Shown: positions 18,188 to 26,134 of the stretch, in pieces
Position numbering within the stretch: the stretch's first letter is position 1
Layout: each line of letters opens with the position of its first letter
From: Curtobacterium sp. PhB115
GTDB taxonomy: Bacteria; Actinomycetota; Actinomycetes; Actinomycetales; Microbacteriaceae
Direction: 5' to 3'
Assembly (NCBI RefSeq): GCF_003752025.1
Contig: NZ_RJKR01000008.1
Location: 62,001-126,000 of the forward strand
Length of the DNA: 64,000 nt
Notes under the pieces: model-generated
What the model saw: the letters and a program-made list of their open reading frames with translations, nothing else
What the model was told of the DNA's origin: nothing
Database searches by the model: none
Made by a program: the position numbers and the translations under genes

Positions 18188-19183
18188 TCAACGGCCCCGC
18201 GCGCCGCCGCCCTCGTCCCACCAGCGCAGCACCCGGGTACCGATCAGCGTCAACCACCGTGACCGTTCACCCTCGGGCACGTCGACCTCGAACCACTGCC
18301 GGCCAGGAGGACGCACCCCCTGCGTCCACGTGCCGTCGTCGTTCCTGGCCGCTCGGACCACCTCGATCGCCTCGGCGGCACGAGGATCCGGCGGAGTCCC
18401 GTCCTGCAGCGCCGCCGCCCGCAGGTGATCGGTCACCCGGAGTGCCGAGTAGATCCACCGGAACGGGTACGCGAACCGGGTCGCCCACGGTCCGACGAGC
18501 TCTCCGTCGGACTTCCGGAACAGCAACCGTCGTTCGAGCAGGTACTCCGCACCGCGGTGCCGAGCCGTTCGCAACTCCGCGGCCCTCGGATCGAGGCCGC
18601 CCGTCAGCTGCTCGTGCTGCAGCAACCCTTCGATGACGTTGAGTGTGGAGTGGAACGACGACACCGTCGACCCCTCGATCCACTCGCAGTTCCACCCACC
18701 GTCGTCGAGCTGGTGTTCGAGGAACCACTCGGCCAGCCGTGACACGTCCGCACCGAGCCACACCCCGTTGGCGAGGGTGAACGCGTTGATGCAGCAGTCG
18801 ACCTCACCGGTCCAGTACGGCAGGTCTTCGTACTCCCAACGGCTGTTGACTGCGAGCCGCTGCGCCGTGTCACCGAGGACCGCAGCTTCGACGCCCCAGT
18901 CACGGAGCGCGTTCAACGACCAGGTCGTCGCCGTGTAGGGCTGCCCGGGCTCACGTGCCTCGGGACCCTCGAAGTCGAAGTCTGCTGGGAAGTACGCGCC
19001 ACCGGCCCACTGCCCGTCGGGGTCCTGGTGCGAGAGCATCGCGGCGCCGAGCCCCTCTGCGGCCACTCGCGATCGGGTCTGCTCCCACACCGATGCCGGC
19101 GCACCGACGAGGTCCCGTTCGACCTGCCACCGGATCGCCGGGTCTGAGTCGAGCAGCCACTCGACCACGTCGTCGTCGCTCAT
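18188..19183 (-). CDS. Terpenoid-cyclase-fold protein (squalene cyclase-like)
   Basis: A 331-residue soluble protein with the repeated alpha/alpha-toroid pattern of prenyltransferases and squalene-hopene cyclases. Repeats are visible as AMLSHQDPDGQWAGG, LEHQLDDGGWNCEW and AARNDDGTWTQG, each resembling a QW motif. The DxDD catalytic motif of squalene-hopene cyclases is not apparent, and the protein is about half the usual length, so real cyclase activity is doubtful. The start at 19183 (MSDDDVVEWLL) was preferred over an upstream one because the folded part begins there. The function is unknown. It stands apart from the next minus-strand genes. Confidence 0.7.
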   Translation of the reverse strand: MSDDDVVEWLLDSDPAIRWQVERDLVGAPASVWEQTRSRVAAEGLGAAMLSHQDPDGQWAGGAYFPADFDFEGPEAREPGQPYTATTWSLNALRDWGVEAAVLGDTAQRLAVNSRWEYEDLPYWTGEVDCCINAFTLANGVWLGADVSRLAEWFLEHQLDDGGWNCEWIEGSTVSSFHSTLNVIEGLLQHEQLTGGLDPRAAELRTARHRGAEYLLERRLLFRKSDGELVGPWATRFAYPFRWIYSALRVTDHLRAAALQDGTPPDPRAAEAIEVVRAARNDDGTWTQGVRPPGRQWFEVDVPEGERSRWLTLIGTRVLRWWDEGGGARGR

Positions 19184-19282
19184 GGCGCGGACGCTACGCG
19201 CGTCTGCCGCACCGCGCCGGACGCCGTGACCTCGGGCGCCGAACCCCGACACCGCCCGACCAGATCGCCTGCCCGTCACCGA

Positions 19283-19609
19283 TCAGGCGTCGGAACCCAT
19301 CCGGTCGGGGTGCCACTCGGCCCACTTCTCACGCACCGCGTCGTCGATCGGGACGTCGAAGTGCCGCGCGATCAGGAGCACCTGCGCCAGGACGTCGGCG
19401 ATCTCGTCACGGAAACCCTGTTCGAGCTCGTCGTCCGACCGCCCCTTGCGCCGCGCCTGGCCCGAGCGTGCGAGGAACGCCTGGGTGAGCTCGCCGACCT
19501 CTTCGCCGAGCTTGAGCACGAACCACTCGTCCGTGCGGTCGATGCCGTGTCGGGCTGCGTAGTGCGCCGACACGGCCTCGACCTCGTCGCTGAGGTCCTG
19601 CATGTCCAT
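19283..19609 (-). CDS. MazG-like nucleotide pyrophosphohydrolase
   Basis: A 108-residue all-alpha NTP pyrophosphatase. The metal-binding pattern of the MazG superfamily is visible: EEVGEL in helix 2 and EIADVLAQVL later, giving the ExxE...ExxD arrangement. Members hydrolyse non-canonical or excess nucleoside triphosphates to monophosphates. Its ATG overlaps the stop of the upstream acetyltransferase as TGATG, so translation is coupled. The protein is of single-domain length. Substrate is not predictable from sequence. Confidence 0.8.
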   Translation of the reverse strand: MDMQDLSDEVEAVSAHYAARHGIDRTDEWFVLKLGEEVGELTQAFLARSGQARRKGRSDDELEQGFRDEIADVLAQVLLIARHFDVPIDDAVREKWAEWHPDRMGSDA

Positions 19610-20934
19610 CAGAAGTAGGTGATGCCGTGCGGGGCCCGCGGAGGCGTGAGCATCGCACGGAGCAGTTCGACCTTCGCGGGGTCCGTGGCGCGGACGAGTC
19701 CGGCCGCGGCGAGTGTGACGGGGGAGACCGACCCGATGAGCAACGCACCCAGGTCGGCGACGTCGAGCTGGATGTCAGACCCGGCCACGTCGGCGTCGTC
19801 AGCCAGACGCGTGACGGTGCCACGGGCCTCCAGGACGTCGAGCCGGTACGTACCGGACGCGAACCCGAGCGCGTCGGTGACCGCGAGGGTGACCGAGCCG
19901 TCGGCGGCGAACGGTCGCGACGTGAGCGACGCAGCCACGTCGAGGACGCGCAGCCACACGTGGTCTTCCTCGTGGTCGACGTCGTAGGCGCGGTTGTCGC
20001 CGAGCGCTGCGACGATCGGGTCGTCGAGCCGCGAACGGCTGTACTTCACGACGTCGTTGAGGTCGACGGAGAGCAGGAACTCCCACAGCGCCGTGTATGC
20101 CTGGTCGGTCGCGTAGACCAGGTCGACGATCTCGAGCGCCGTGTCCGATCCGCGGTCCTCCTTCACGCGCCAGGTCACGTACCCGTCGATCTCGTCCGAG
20201 TCGTCGGGACGGTGGACCGCGGCGCGGACGTCCTTCGCGGGCTTGCCGTCCTGACCGAGCAGCCCGAGCGCGACGGGCCAGGTGCCGGTGTTGCGGACCA
20301 TGGAGCCCGGCGTCCGGACGTGGAAGCGGTCGAACACCTCGCGCGCGGGACCGTCGGCGAGCCACTGGTTCGGGACGACCGACACCGTGCCCGCGGTGGG
20401 CGCGAGGAAGGGGAGCGCGCGGGCGCGGCGGACGCGGACGGCACGCTCGCGGATCGCGCTGCCGAAGCCGAAGCGGCGGTAGATCGTGCCCTCGGACGCG
20501 GTGAGGGACGCCATCGCGTACCCCTCGGCCACGCCCTGTTCGAGTGCGTGCGTCATCATCCGGCGGAGGATGCCGCGGCGGCGCTCGGTCGGTCGGACCG
20601 TGACGGCGGAGATCGCCTGCGTGTCGACGGCGGACCCGTCGCCCCAGCTCAGCGCCTTGCGGAACCAGGTGAAGGTGCCGGCCGGCCAGGTCTCGTCGAC
20701 CGAGCCGGCGAAGGGCTTGCGGACGTAGACGCCGAGGAAGGTCTCCTGGTCGGCGATGAAGTGGGACGCCATGCGGGCAGCGCCCTCTGCATCGGGGTCG
20801 GCCTCGTGGAACCCGAGTCCGACGGCCTGCATCCACAATGCCGTCTCGGCGTTCGGTGCCCCCTGCTCATCCGTCCCGGGCGCGAACTCGCGCAGCTCGT
20901 AGCGGTCGTCGAATGCCTCGTTGCTCACGTCCAC
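19609..20934 (-). CDS. Eis-family GNAT N-acetyltransferase
   Basis: A 441-residue acetyltransferase of the Eis type, comprising an amino-terminal GNAT domain, a second GNAT-like domain and a carboxyl sterol-carrier-like domain. Acetyl-CoA binding is indicated by ISAVTVRPTERRRGILRRMM. The general-acid Tyr region of Eis corresponds to TIYRRFGFGSA. The chain ends in a free Phe (HGITYF), matching the terminal-carboxylate catalytic base of Mycobacterium tuberculosis Eis. Such enzymes acetylate amines, including aminoglycosides, at several positions. I chose the GTG at 20934; a second GTG at 20928 is possible. MazG-like gene follows with a one-base overlap. Confidence 0.83.
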   Translation of the reverse strand: MDVSNEAFDDRYELREFAPGTDEQGAPNAETALWMQAVGLGFHEADPDAEGAARMASHFIADQETFLGVYVRKPFAGSVDETWPAGTFTWFRKALSWGDGSAVDTQAISAVTVRPTERRRGILRRMMTHALEQGVAEGYAMASLTASEGTIYRRFGFGSAIRERAVRVRRARALPFLAPTAGTVSVVPNQWLADGPAREVFDRFHVRTPGSMVRNTGTWPVALGLLGQDGKPAKDVRAAVHRPDDSDEIDGYVTWRVKEDRGSDTALEIVDLVYATDQAYTALWEFLLSVDLNDVVKYSRSRLDDPIVAALGDNRAYDVDHEEDHVWLRVLDVAASLTSRPFAADGSVTLAVTDALGFASGTYRLDVLEARGTVTRLADDADVAGSDIQLDVADLGALLIGSVSPVTLAAAGLVRATDPAKVELLRAMLTPPRAPHGITYF

Positions 20935-21062
20935 GACACTATCGGGACCCGGTGACGTCCCGACAGGCGCGTGGCCGGATCGTTCTGCCTGGAGGCACGG
21001 CACGCGTCCGACGGGCCGGTCGCGTCCGCAGGTGGTCGCGTCGAGGGCCTCGATCGCGTCGC

Positions 21063-21596
21063 TCAGTCGGTCGCGCCCCGCGGCGGCTCGACGAGCAGGC
21101 CAACCCGGTCAGCCAGGTAGTCGGCCAACGGGACCGACGAACCCGCGGCCGGTGACCACCGCACCAGGGGGACGTCGTCCTCGACGAAGAGCACCCCGGA
21201 TCCGTCGACGAGCGACTCGTCGAGGGGGATCGGAACGGCGCCGTGGTTGACGGTGTCGCCGGCGTCGAAGTGTCCCTTCGCGGCGGCGGCCCGGTACGCA
21301 CGCCGGACCTCTGCGGAGACGGACTGGAACTGCGCCCGACCGGGATCGGTCACGCGGGTGATCGACCCGGTCGCCCAGACCCGGCCGCCGGCGTCGAGCG
21401 AGGACCCGATCAGCAGCGCACCGATCCGCCAGACCCGGCCGAGCGAGCGCATCGTCGGTTCGCGGCGGATCCCGAGGAAGGCCTTCGGTTCGACGTACTC
21501 GCCGAGTGCCTCGTCCGGCACACCAGCGGAACGGAGCCGACGGGCAGCGTCGTCGAGCAGGTCACGCGCCCGCTGCACTCCGTCCGTCACGTCCAC
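21063..21596 (-). CDS. Uncharacterised 177-residue protein
   Basis: I do not recognise the function. The protein has an amphipathic helical start (VQRARDLLDDAARRLR), then a beta-rich part (RVWRIGALLIGSSLDAGGRVWATGSITRV) and an acidic carboxyl half; there is no signal peptide or membrane helix. The GTG at 21596 (or 21590) lies inside the end of the signal-peptidase gene, giving an overlap of up to 35 bases, so the two are probably co-transcribed. Its length and codon use look normal for this genome. Confidence 0.65.
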   Translation of the reverse strand: MDVTDGVQRARDLLDDAARRLRSAGVPDEALGEYVEPKAFLGIRREPTMRSLGRVWRIGALLIGSSLDAGGRVWATGSITRVTDPGRAQFQSVSAEVRRAYRAAAAKGHFDAGDTVNHGAVPIPLDESLVDGSGVLFVEDDVPLVRWSPAAGSSVPLADYLADRVGLLVEPPRGATD

Positions 21597-22221
21597 CGAG
21601 CCTAGCCCGGCGGCCGTGGCGTCGACCGGCTCGTGCACGGGCTCGGCGGCGGCGTGCGGCGTTGACGGTGCCGATGGTGATCATCACGGCGCCGTAGGCG
21701 AGGAGTACCCCGGCGATGGTCGGGACGAGCCAGCTGCGGGAACCGTTGACGAGCTGGTTCACCACGCCGACCTCGGGGATGCTGTACCAGACCACGCCGC
21801 GGACCTGCGCGGCGGTGACCGGTCGGGGGTCGGCCTCGGCGTTGTTGTCGCCCTTGAGGACGAAGGTGCGTTCGCCGTTCGAGGACGACGACACGGACAC
21901 CACGCGGTGGCTGATCACGGCCGGCTGACCGGAGACGATCTGGTAGGTGACGACGTCGCCGACGCGGATGTCGTCGACGGCGGTCGGTCGGATGACGAGC
22001 AGGGTGCCCGGGGGCAGCGTGGGCTCCATCGACTGCGTCAGCACGGTGAGCGGTGTCGAGTCGGTGGCCTTCGGGATGACGATGAGCACCACGGCGAGCC
22101 CGGCGACGACGAGGAGCAGCCCGGTGCTCAGGCCGAGGACGACCGCGTGCAGGACGGCTCGCCAGCCGGTGCGCTCGACGCGTGCAGCGGTGCGTCCGGT
22201 GGACCGGGTCATGCGCCGCAT
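21562..22221 (-). CDS. SipW-like signal peptidase I
   Basis: A 219-residue S26B-type signal peptidase with an amino-terminal and a carboxyl-terminal transmembrane helix. The nucleophile is the Ser of TQSMEPTLPPG. In place of the general-base Lys of ordinary bacterial enzymes it has His in VISHRVVSV, the signature of SipW/ER-type peptidases. GDVVTYQ and KGDNNAEAD are the remaining conserved boxes. Its start overlaps the preceding exported-protein gene by 13 bases. Three genes just upstream encode proteins with SipW-type signal peptides, so it is very likely their dedicated processing enzyme. Confidence 0.9.
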   Translation of the reverse strand: MRRMTRSTGRTAARVERTGWRAVLHAVVLGLSTGLLLVVAGLAVVLIVIPKATDSTPLTVLTQSMEPTLPPGTLLVIRPTAVDDIRVGDVVTYQIVSGQPAVISHRVVSVSSSSNGERTFVLKGDNNAEADPRPVTAAQVRGVVWYSIPEVGVVNQLVNGSRSWLVPTIAGVLLAYGAVMITIGTVNAARRRRARARAGRRHGRRARLGGRDGRSAAGA

Positions 22222-23102
22222 CGGATCGCCCTTCCGTCGTTCTGGGTGAAGAGGGTGACCGGGCCGCTGCCGGCCACCGTGGTCGTGGCGTTCCCGGCGC
22301 TGTCGAGCACCTTGACCGTGACGGTGAGCGTGCCGGAGGTCCCGGCGCTCGAGGGGATGTCCTGCGGCGCGATGGTGATGCGGCCGGAGTAGTCCTGCGC
22401 CTTCTGGCCGACGACGGTGGTGCCGACGTACGCCGCGTACCAGGTGTCCTTCGGGCGGCTCGACGCGTCCCACGTGATGTCGACGTAGTTGCCGCTGTGG
22501 TCGGTGCAGACGAGTGCCGCGGTCGTGGCGGTGGCGGCCGAGGTGTTCAGGTAGAAGCCGCCCTGCACGACGCCGGAGGTCCAGGTGCCGCTCGCGACCG
22601 TCAGGTTCACGGTGATGTTCGTCGTGGTCGACGGCGGGGCCGAGGACGTCGGGGTGCTCCGGGTGCACCAGACGGCCGCGGCGCCACCGGCGAGCTTCGA
22701 GGTCATGCTCGGCAGCGATGCCCAGGTGCCGCTGACGGAACCCGCGCCGACGGTCGTGGTCGCCGTGCAGGCCGCGGCCGACGCCACCGGCCACGCGGTG
22801 ACCGAGACCGCCTGGGCGAGGGCGGTCGAGCTCCCGGAGACGACCGAGACGGTGGTCGTCGCGGTCCCGGCGATGGTGCCCGTGTTGGTGAGGGTGATCG
22901 GCTTCGTCATCGAGGTGACCGTGGACGAGAAGGTCGTCGTCATGGCGCTCGGTCCGGCGATCGACGCGGCGACCTTGCCGATCGTCGCGCTCGAGGCCGT
23001 CGTGCCCGAGGCGCTCCACAGGGCCCACGCCGCCGTGGATCCACCGCCGACGAAGAGGGCGGTGAGGACGACGGCGAGCAGGACCCGGAACCGGCGGTTC
23101 AT
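22209..23102 (-). CDS. SipW-dependent exported protein with repeat-like beta domains
   Basis: A 297-residue exported protein. The signal segment ends in GSTAAWALWSASG, the ALWS form recognised by SipW-like peptidases. The mature chain is rich in Ser, Thr and Gly, nearly free of charge, and beta-rich, with a few Cys (ASAAACTAT, AVWCTRS, LVCTDHS) that could pair. A segment around SGNYVDITWDASS recalls fibronectin-like domains. It overlaps its upstream neighbour by ATGA and the peptidase by 13 bases. TasA-like or pilus-like surface fibres are possible; no direct evidence for assembly exists here. Confidence 0.8.
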   Translation of the reverse strand: MNRRFRVLLAVVLTALFVGGGSTAAWALWSASGTTASSATIGKVAASIAGPSAMTTTFSSTVTSMTKPITLTNTGTIAGTATTTVSVVSGSSTALAQAVSVTAWPVASAAACTATTTVGAGSVSGTWASLPSMTSKLAGGAAAVWCTRSTPTSSAPPSTTTNITVNLTVASGTWTSGVVQGGFYLNTSAATATTAALVCTDHSGNYVDITWDASSRPKDTWYAAYVGTTVVGQKAQDYSGRITIAPQDIPSSAGTSGTLTVTVKVLDSAGNATTTVAGSGPVTLFTQNDGRAIRCGA

Positions 23103-23695
23103 GCGGACACCTGCGTCCCGGTGACGGTGAGCGTGAAGTCGGCGACGGCCCCGGAGACGCTCTGCGGGGCGTCGGCGTCGAGGACCAGCTCGAGGCACCC
23201 GACGCCGCTCGCGCCTGCGGCGAGCGTGAAGGAGCTGGCGCCGGTGTCGAAGGTGGCGAGGCGACCGCTGGCCCCGGAGAGGCCGGCTGCGCAGTCGGTC
23301 GCCGACGACACGACGGCGAGCCGGAGCGTCAGCTCCCCGAGGACGGCTGCAGAGGTCGAGTTCGTGGCGTAGGACACCTTCGTGGACGTCGTCGCGACGC
23401 GCATCGACAGCGGGATCGAGCCGGTGTTCTTCACGGCGAACGTCCCCGTCGTGCTGGTTCCCGGGCCGAGCACCGCCGTGTTCATGGCCGTCGTGTTCCC
23501 GACCGTGATCGTCGCGGTGGCGGACTTCACGGTGGTCGTCGTGGTGCTGGCGGCACCGTTCCAGAGCGCGTAGGTGCCGCCGGTGCCGAGGAGGGCGGTG
23601 ACGACCGCGACGACCAGGGCGAGCGCGGAAGGCAGGACCCAGCGGTGGCGGCGGGGCGCTCGGTGGCGTCCTGTCTCCCTCGGTGTCCCGGTCAT
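23099..23695 (-). CDS. SipW-dependent exported protein
   Basis: A 198-residue protein with an unusually long basic amino end (PRETGRHRAPRRHRW), a hydrophobic stretch and GGTYALWNGAAS, a typical SipW-type cleavage region. The mature part is Thr/Ser-rich with predicted beta strands (TFAVKNTGSIPLSMRVATT), resembling camelysin/TasA-type subunits, and one likely Cys pair (ATDCAAG, GVGCLEL). The ATG at 23695 is preceded by GGGGA. ATGA overlap with the next gene shows coupling. Confidence 0.8.
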   Translation of the reverse strand: MTGTPRETGRHRAPRRHRWVLPSALALVVAVVTALLGTGGTYALWNGAASTTTTTVKSATATITVGNTTAMNTAVLGPGTSTTGTFAVKNTGSIPLSMRVATTSTKVSYATNSTSAAVLGELTLRLAVVSSATDCAAGLSGASGRLATFDTGASSFTLAAGASGVGCLELVLDADAPQSVSGAVADFTLTVTGTQVSA

Positions 23696-23820
23696 GCTCG
23701 TCCCCATGGTCGTCGTGGTCGTCGCGTGGTGCCTTCGGTGTGTTCGGTGTGCCAGGCGGACTGGCCGGGCCACGACCGGTGGATCAGGGACCGGTCGGGG
23801 CCCGCGGTGCGATCGGTGGG

Positions 23821-24375
23821 TCAGGAACCGATCGCGGTCTGCGTCAGCGTGAAGGTGAGGGCGCTGAGGTTGATCGAGCCGCCCTGGCCGGTCGTCGCGG
23901 TCGAGGGGAGCGTGACCGTGAAGACGACCTTGACCGTCGAGGTCGTCGACGACGGGGAGACGACGTAGGTGTTGTCCGCCGACGACGACTTGACGACCGA
24001 GGCGCTCGAGGACGACACGGCGAGCGTCTTGTCGGTGGCCGCGAGCAGCGCCGCGTCACCGGTGATGCTGCCGCCGGCGTAGGTGAGGTTCGCCTTGAGG
24101 TCCTGACCGGTGGCGCCGATGTTCAGCGTCTGCGTGAACTGGTAGCTGTTGCCCGGCACCATCAGCGCGGTGGTCGGGTTGATCGCGGCGTTCCGGCCGT
24201 TCGTGATGTCCTTCCAGGCGCCGTCGTTGTTGGCGCTGAGGGTCAGCGTGCCGGAGCTCACCGAGGACGCGGCGCTCGAGGCGCTGGCGTTCCAGAGGGC
24301 GAAGGTGCCGGCGCCGCCGAGGAGGAGGGCGATGCCTGCTGCGCCGGCGATGGCGCCGGTGACGATCTTGTGCAT
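23821..24375 (-). CDS. Alternate-signal-peptide exported protein (SipW type), first gene of the operon
   Basis: A 184-residue secreted protein of the group annotated in actinobacteria as having an alternate-type signal peptide. The leader reads IVTGAIAGAAGIALLLGG and then AGTFALWNASAS. The mature chain is Ser/Thr/Ala-rich without Cys, and contains SYQFTQTLNIGATGQDLKAN, like the amino domain of TasA-type proteins. It heads a minus-strand series of three substrates, the peptidase and an unknown protein. The gap to the next gene is 125 bases, longer than the others, so an extra promoter or RNA processing site could lie there. Confidence 0.8.
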   Translation of the reverse strand: MHKIVTGAIAGAAGIALLLGGAGTFALWNASASSAASSVSSGTLTLSANNDGAWKDITNGRNAAINPTTALMVPGNSYQFTQTLNIGATGQDLKANLTYAGGSITGDAALLAATDKTLAVSSSSASVVKSSSADNTYVVSPSSTTSTVKVVFTVTLPSTATTGQGGSINLSALTFTLTQTAIGS

Positions 24376-24729
24376 GGGAGATCCGTTCTGCGCGCCCTGG
24401 CGCGCTGGAAGACCACCGGGCACGTTGGTTCGGGTCGTCGTGCCGGTGGGACGGTGTCATCGACCCCGTGGTGCAGGGGGTCGCGGCTGACCGATGCCGA
24501 GGACGGTCGCCGGGCTCCGAAGCGCATGGCTGATCGGGCGGGCAGGACTCGTTCTGGTGACGACGCTACTCGTCCCCCAAAGTGCGGACAAGCGGAAACA
24601 TGCTTTCGCATGGACCCAAAACGGGGGTGATTTTTGTCCTCGCTGTGGGGGACCTGTTTGTACCCCGGTGTTCGTCGGAATGTCGGCGCCCGCCGTACCG
24701 TTGCACCGACCGGAAACGAGGAGGGACCC
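24376..24729. promoter_or_regulatory. Divergent promoter region with an inverted repeat (24572-24653)
   Basis: This 354-base gap separates the SipW operon (leftward) from pnuC (rightward). Bases about 24565-24660 are notably AT-richer than the surroundings. GTCCCCCA at 24572-24579 pairs perfectly with TGGGGGAC at 24646-24653, and between them lies an imperfect palindrome near 24591-24608 (GCGGAAACATGCTTTCGC). I infer promoter and operator functions for one or both units. No known riboswitch was recognised. Confidence 0.5.
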
Positions 24730-25395
24730 ATGGGCATCGTGCGCTGGCTGTTCGACGCGCAGATCGTCATCGGTGACCAGACGGTGCTCTGGCGCGAGGT
24801 GATCGGCAACGTCTTCGGGCTGCTCAGCGCGCTCGGCGGGATGCGGCGCAAGGTGTGGGCCTGGCCCGTCGGCCTGGTCGGGAACGCCCTGCTCTTCACC
24901 GTCTTCATGGGCGCGCTCTTCGACACCCCGAACCCGGTCAACCTGCTCGGCCAAGCCGCCCGCCAGGTCATGTTCATCATCGTGAGCATCTACGGCTGGT
25001 ACCGCTGGACGCACCGCGCGGACGACACCTCCACCGTGATCGAGCCGCACTGGGCCTCGTGGCGGACCCGCGTCCTGCTCGTCGTCGGCATGGTCGGCGG
25101 CACCGCGCTGCTCACCCCGGTCTTCCGCGCCCTCGGGTCGTACGAACCGGTGTGGAGCGACGCCTGGATCTTCGTGGGCTCACTGCTCGCGACCTACGGG
25201 ATGGCGAAGGGGTGGGTGGAGTTCTGGCTCATCTGGGTCGCGGTCGACCTGGTCGGGGTCCCGCTCCTCTTCTCGGCCGGGTACTACGCGTCCGGCCTGA
25301 TGTACGTCTTCTACGGCGTCTTCACGCTGACCGGGTTCTTCGTCTGGGCGAAGCAGCGCACCCGGCCGTCCGCGGCTCCGGTGACCGTCGGCTGA
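24730..25395 (+). CDS. pnuC: Nicotinamide riboside transporter PnuC
   Basis: A 221-residue membrane protein of the PnuC family, which passes nicotinamide riboside across the inner membrane for NAD salvage; phosphorylation inside the cell traps it. Hydrophobic segments number about seven. Family marks include GNVFGLLSALGG, the WAWPVGLVGN helix, and SIYGWYRW in the middle; the later EFWLIWVAVDLVGVPL and YVFYGVFTLTGFFVW helices also match. GAGGAGGGA precedes the ATG. It is first in its own rightward unit; no NadR gene is adjacent. Confidence 0.9.
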   Translation: MGIVRWLFDAQIVIGDQTVLWREVIGNVFGLLSALGGMRRKVWAWPVGLVGNALLFTVFMGALFDTPNPVNLLGQAARQVMFIIVSIYGWYRWTHRADDTSTVIEPHWASWRTRVLLVVGMVGGTALLTPVFRALGSYEPVWSDAWIFVGSLLATYGMAKGWVEFWLIWVAVDLVGVPLLFSAGYYASGLMYVFYGVFTLTGFFVWAKQRTRPSAAPVTVG

Positions 25396-25489
25396 CCACC
25401 GCCCGTGGGGTGTTCCTGATCATCCCGATCGCGCAACGGCCCCCGCTCTGGGACAAGACACGGCAGCCGTCGTCCGATGGGATTGCCTG

Positions 25490-26122
25490 ATGGAAACCCT
25501 GCACGAGGAGCGCGTCGAGGACGAGCAGTCCCTCGCCGAGCGCATCGTCCGCGGAGCGATCCGCGCCTACCGGCTGCACCCCTTCGACGCGGTCGACGCC
25601 GCCGTCGTGGCCGAGGTCGCGGGGATCCCGCTCGAGACCGTCGAGCGGGTGTTCCCGACCTGGGACGCGCTGCTGCTCGTCACGTACGACCGGTGGACGC
25701 AGCTGCGCGGCACGCGCCGCAAGACCCCGCCGTCGTGCACGATCGAGTACGTGCGGATGACCCTCGCCGAGGACATCGCCGACCCCGGGCTCGTCCGGGT
25801 CCTCGCCGGTGTGATCACCGTCGCCAGCTCCGAGTCACGGTTCGCCGAGCTGTTCCGCAAGCGCTTCGAGGAGTACGTCGAGCAGCTGCGCGTCGGGCTC
25901 CAGCGTGACGTCGACGGCGGCGCCGAGGAGTGCGTGATCCCGGCGCACCAGGCGGCGACGCAGCTCTTGGCCGTGTACGAGGGCCTGCAGATCCAGATGC
26001 TGGTCCGCCCGCACATCGACGTCCTGGTCGAGTTCGACCGCGCCGTCCACACGCTCCGTCAGGGCTGGCGTCGGCGGGACGTGCACTCCTGGGACCTCGA
26101 CGAGGCCGTCCTCACGAGCTGA
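25490..26122 (+). CDS. TetR/AcrR-like regulator
   Basis: A 210-residue protein with the size and layout of TetR regulators. The amino third carries a helix-turn-helix (AVDAAVVAEVAGIPLETVERVFPTWDALL, split over residues about 35-65) and the rest is helical ligand-binding domain. The HTH is more diverged than usual, with Val-Glu-Arg-Val in the recognition helix. It lies 94 bases downstream of pnuC and 12 bases from the convergent ABC permease gene. Its targets are unknown; the neighbouring transporter is a candidate. Confidence 0.72.
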   Translation: METLHEERVEDEQSLAERIVRGAIRAYRLHPFDAVDAAVVAEVAGIPLETVERVFPTWDALLLVTYDRWTQLRGTRRKTPPSCTIEYVRMTLAEDIADPGLVRVLAGVITVASSESRFAELFRKRFEEYVEQLRVGLQRDVDGGAEECVIPAHQAATQLLAVYEGLQIQMLVRPHIDVLVEFDRAVHTLRQGWRRRDVHSWDLDEAVLTS

Positions 26123-26134
26123 CCGCTCGAGCGG

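Noticed and set aside
17542-18257. Several long frames through the palindrome array, with repeated CEVPR- and ARNLAP-like peptides
   Set aside because: The peptides are translations of the DNA repeats in different frames; none has a start context or family.
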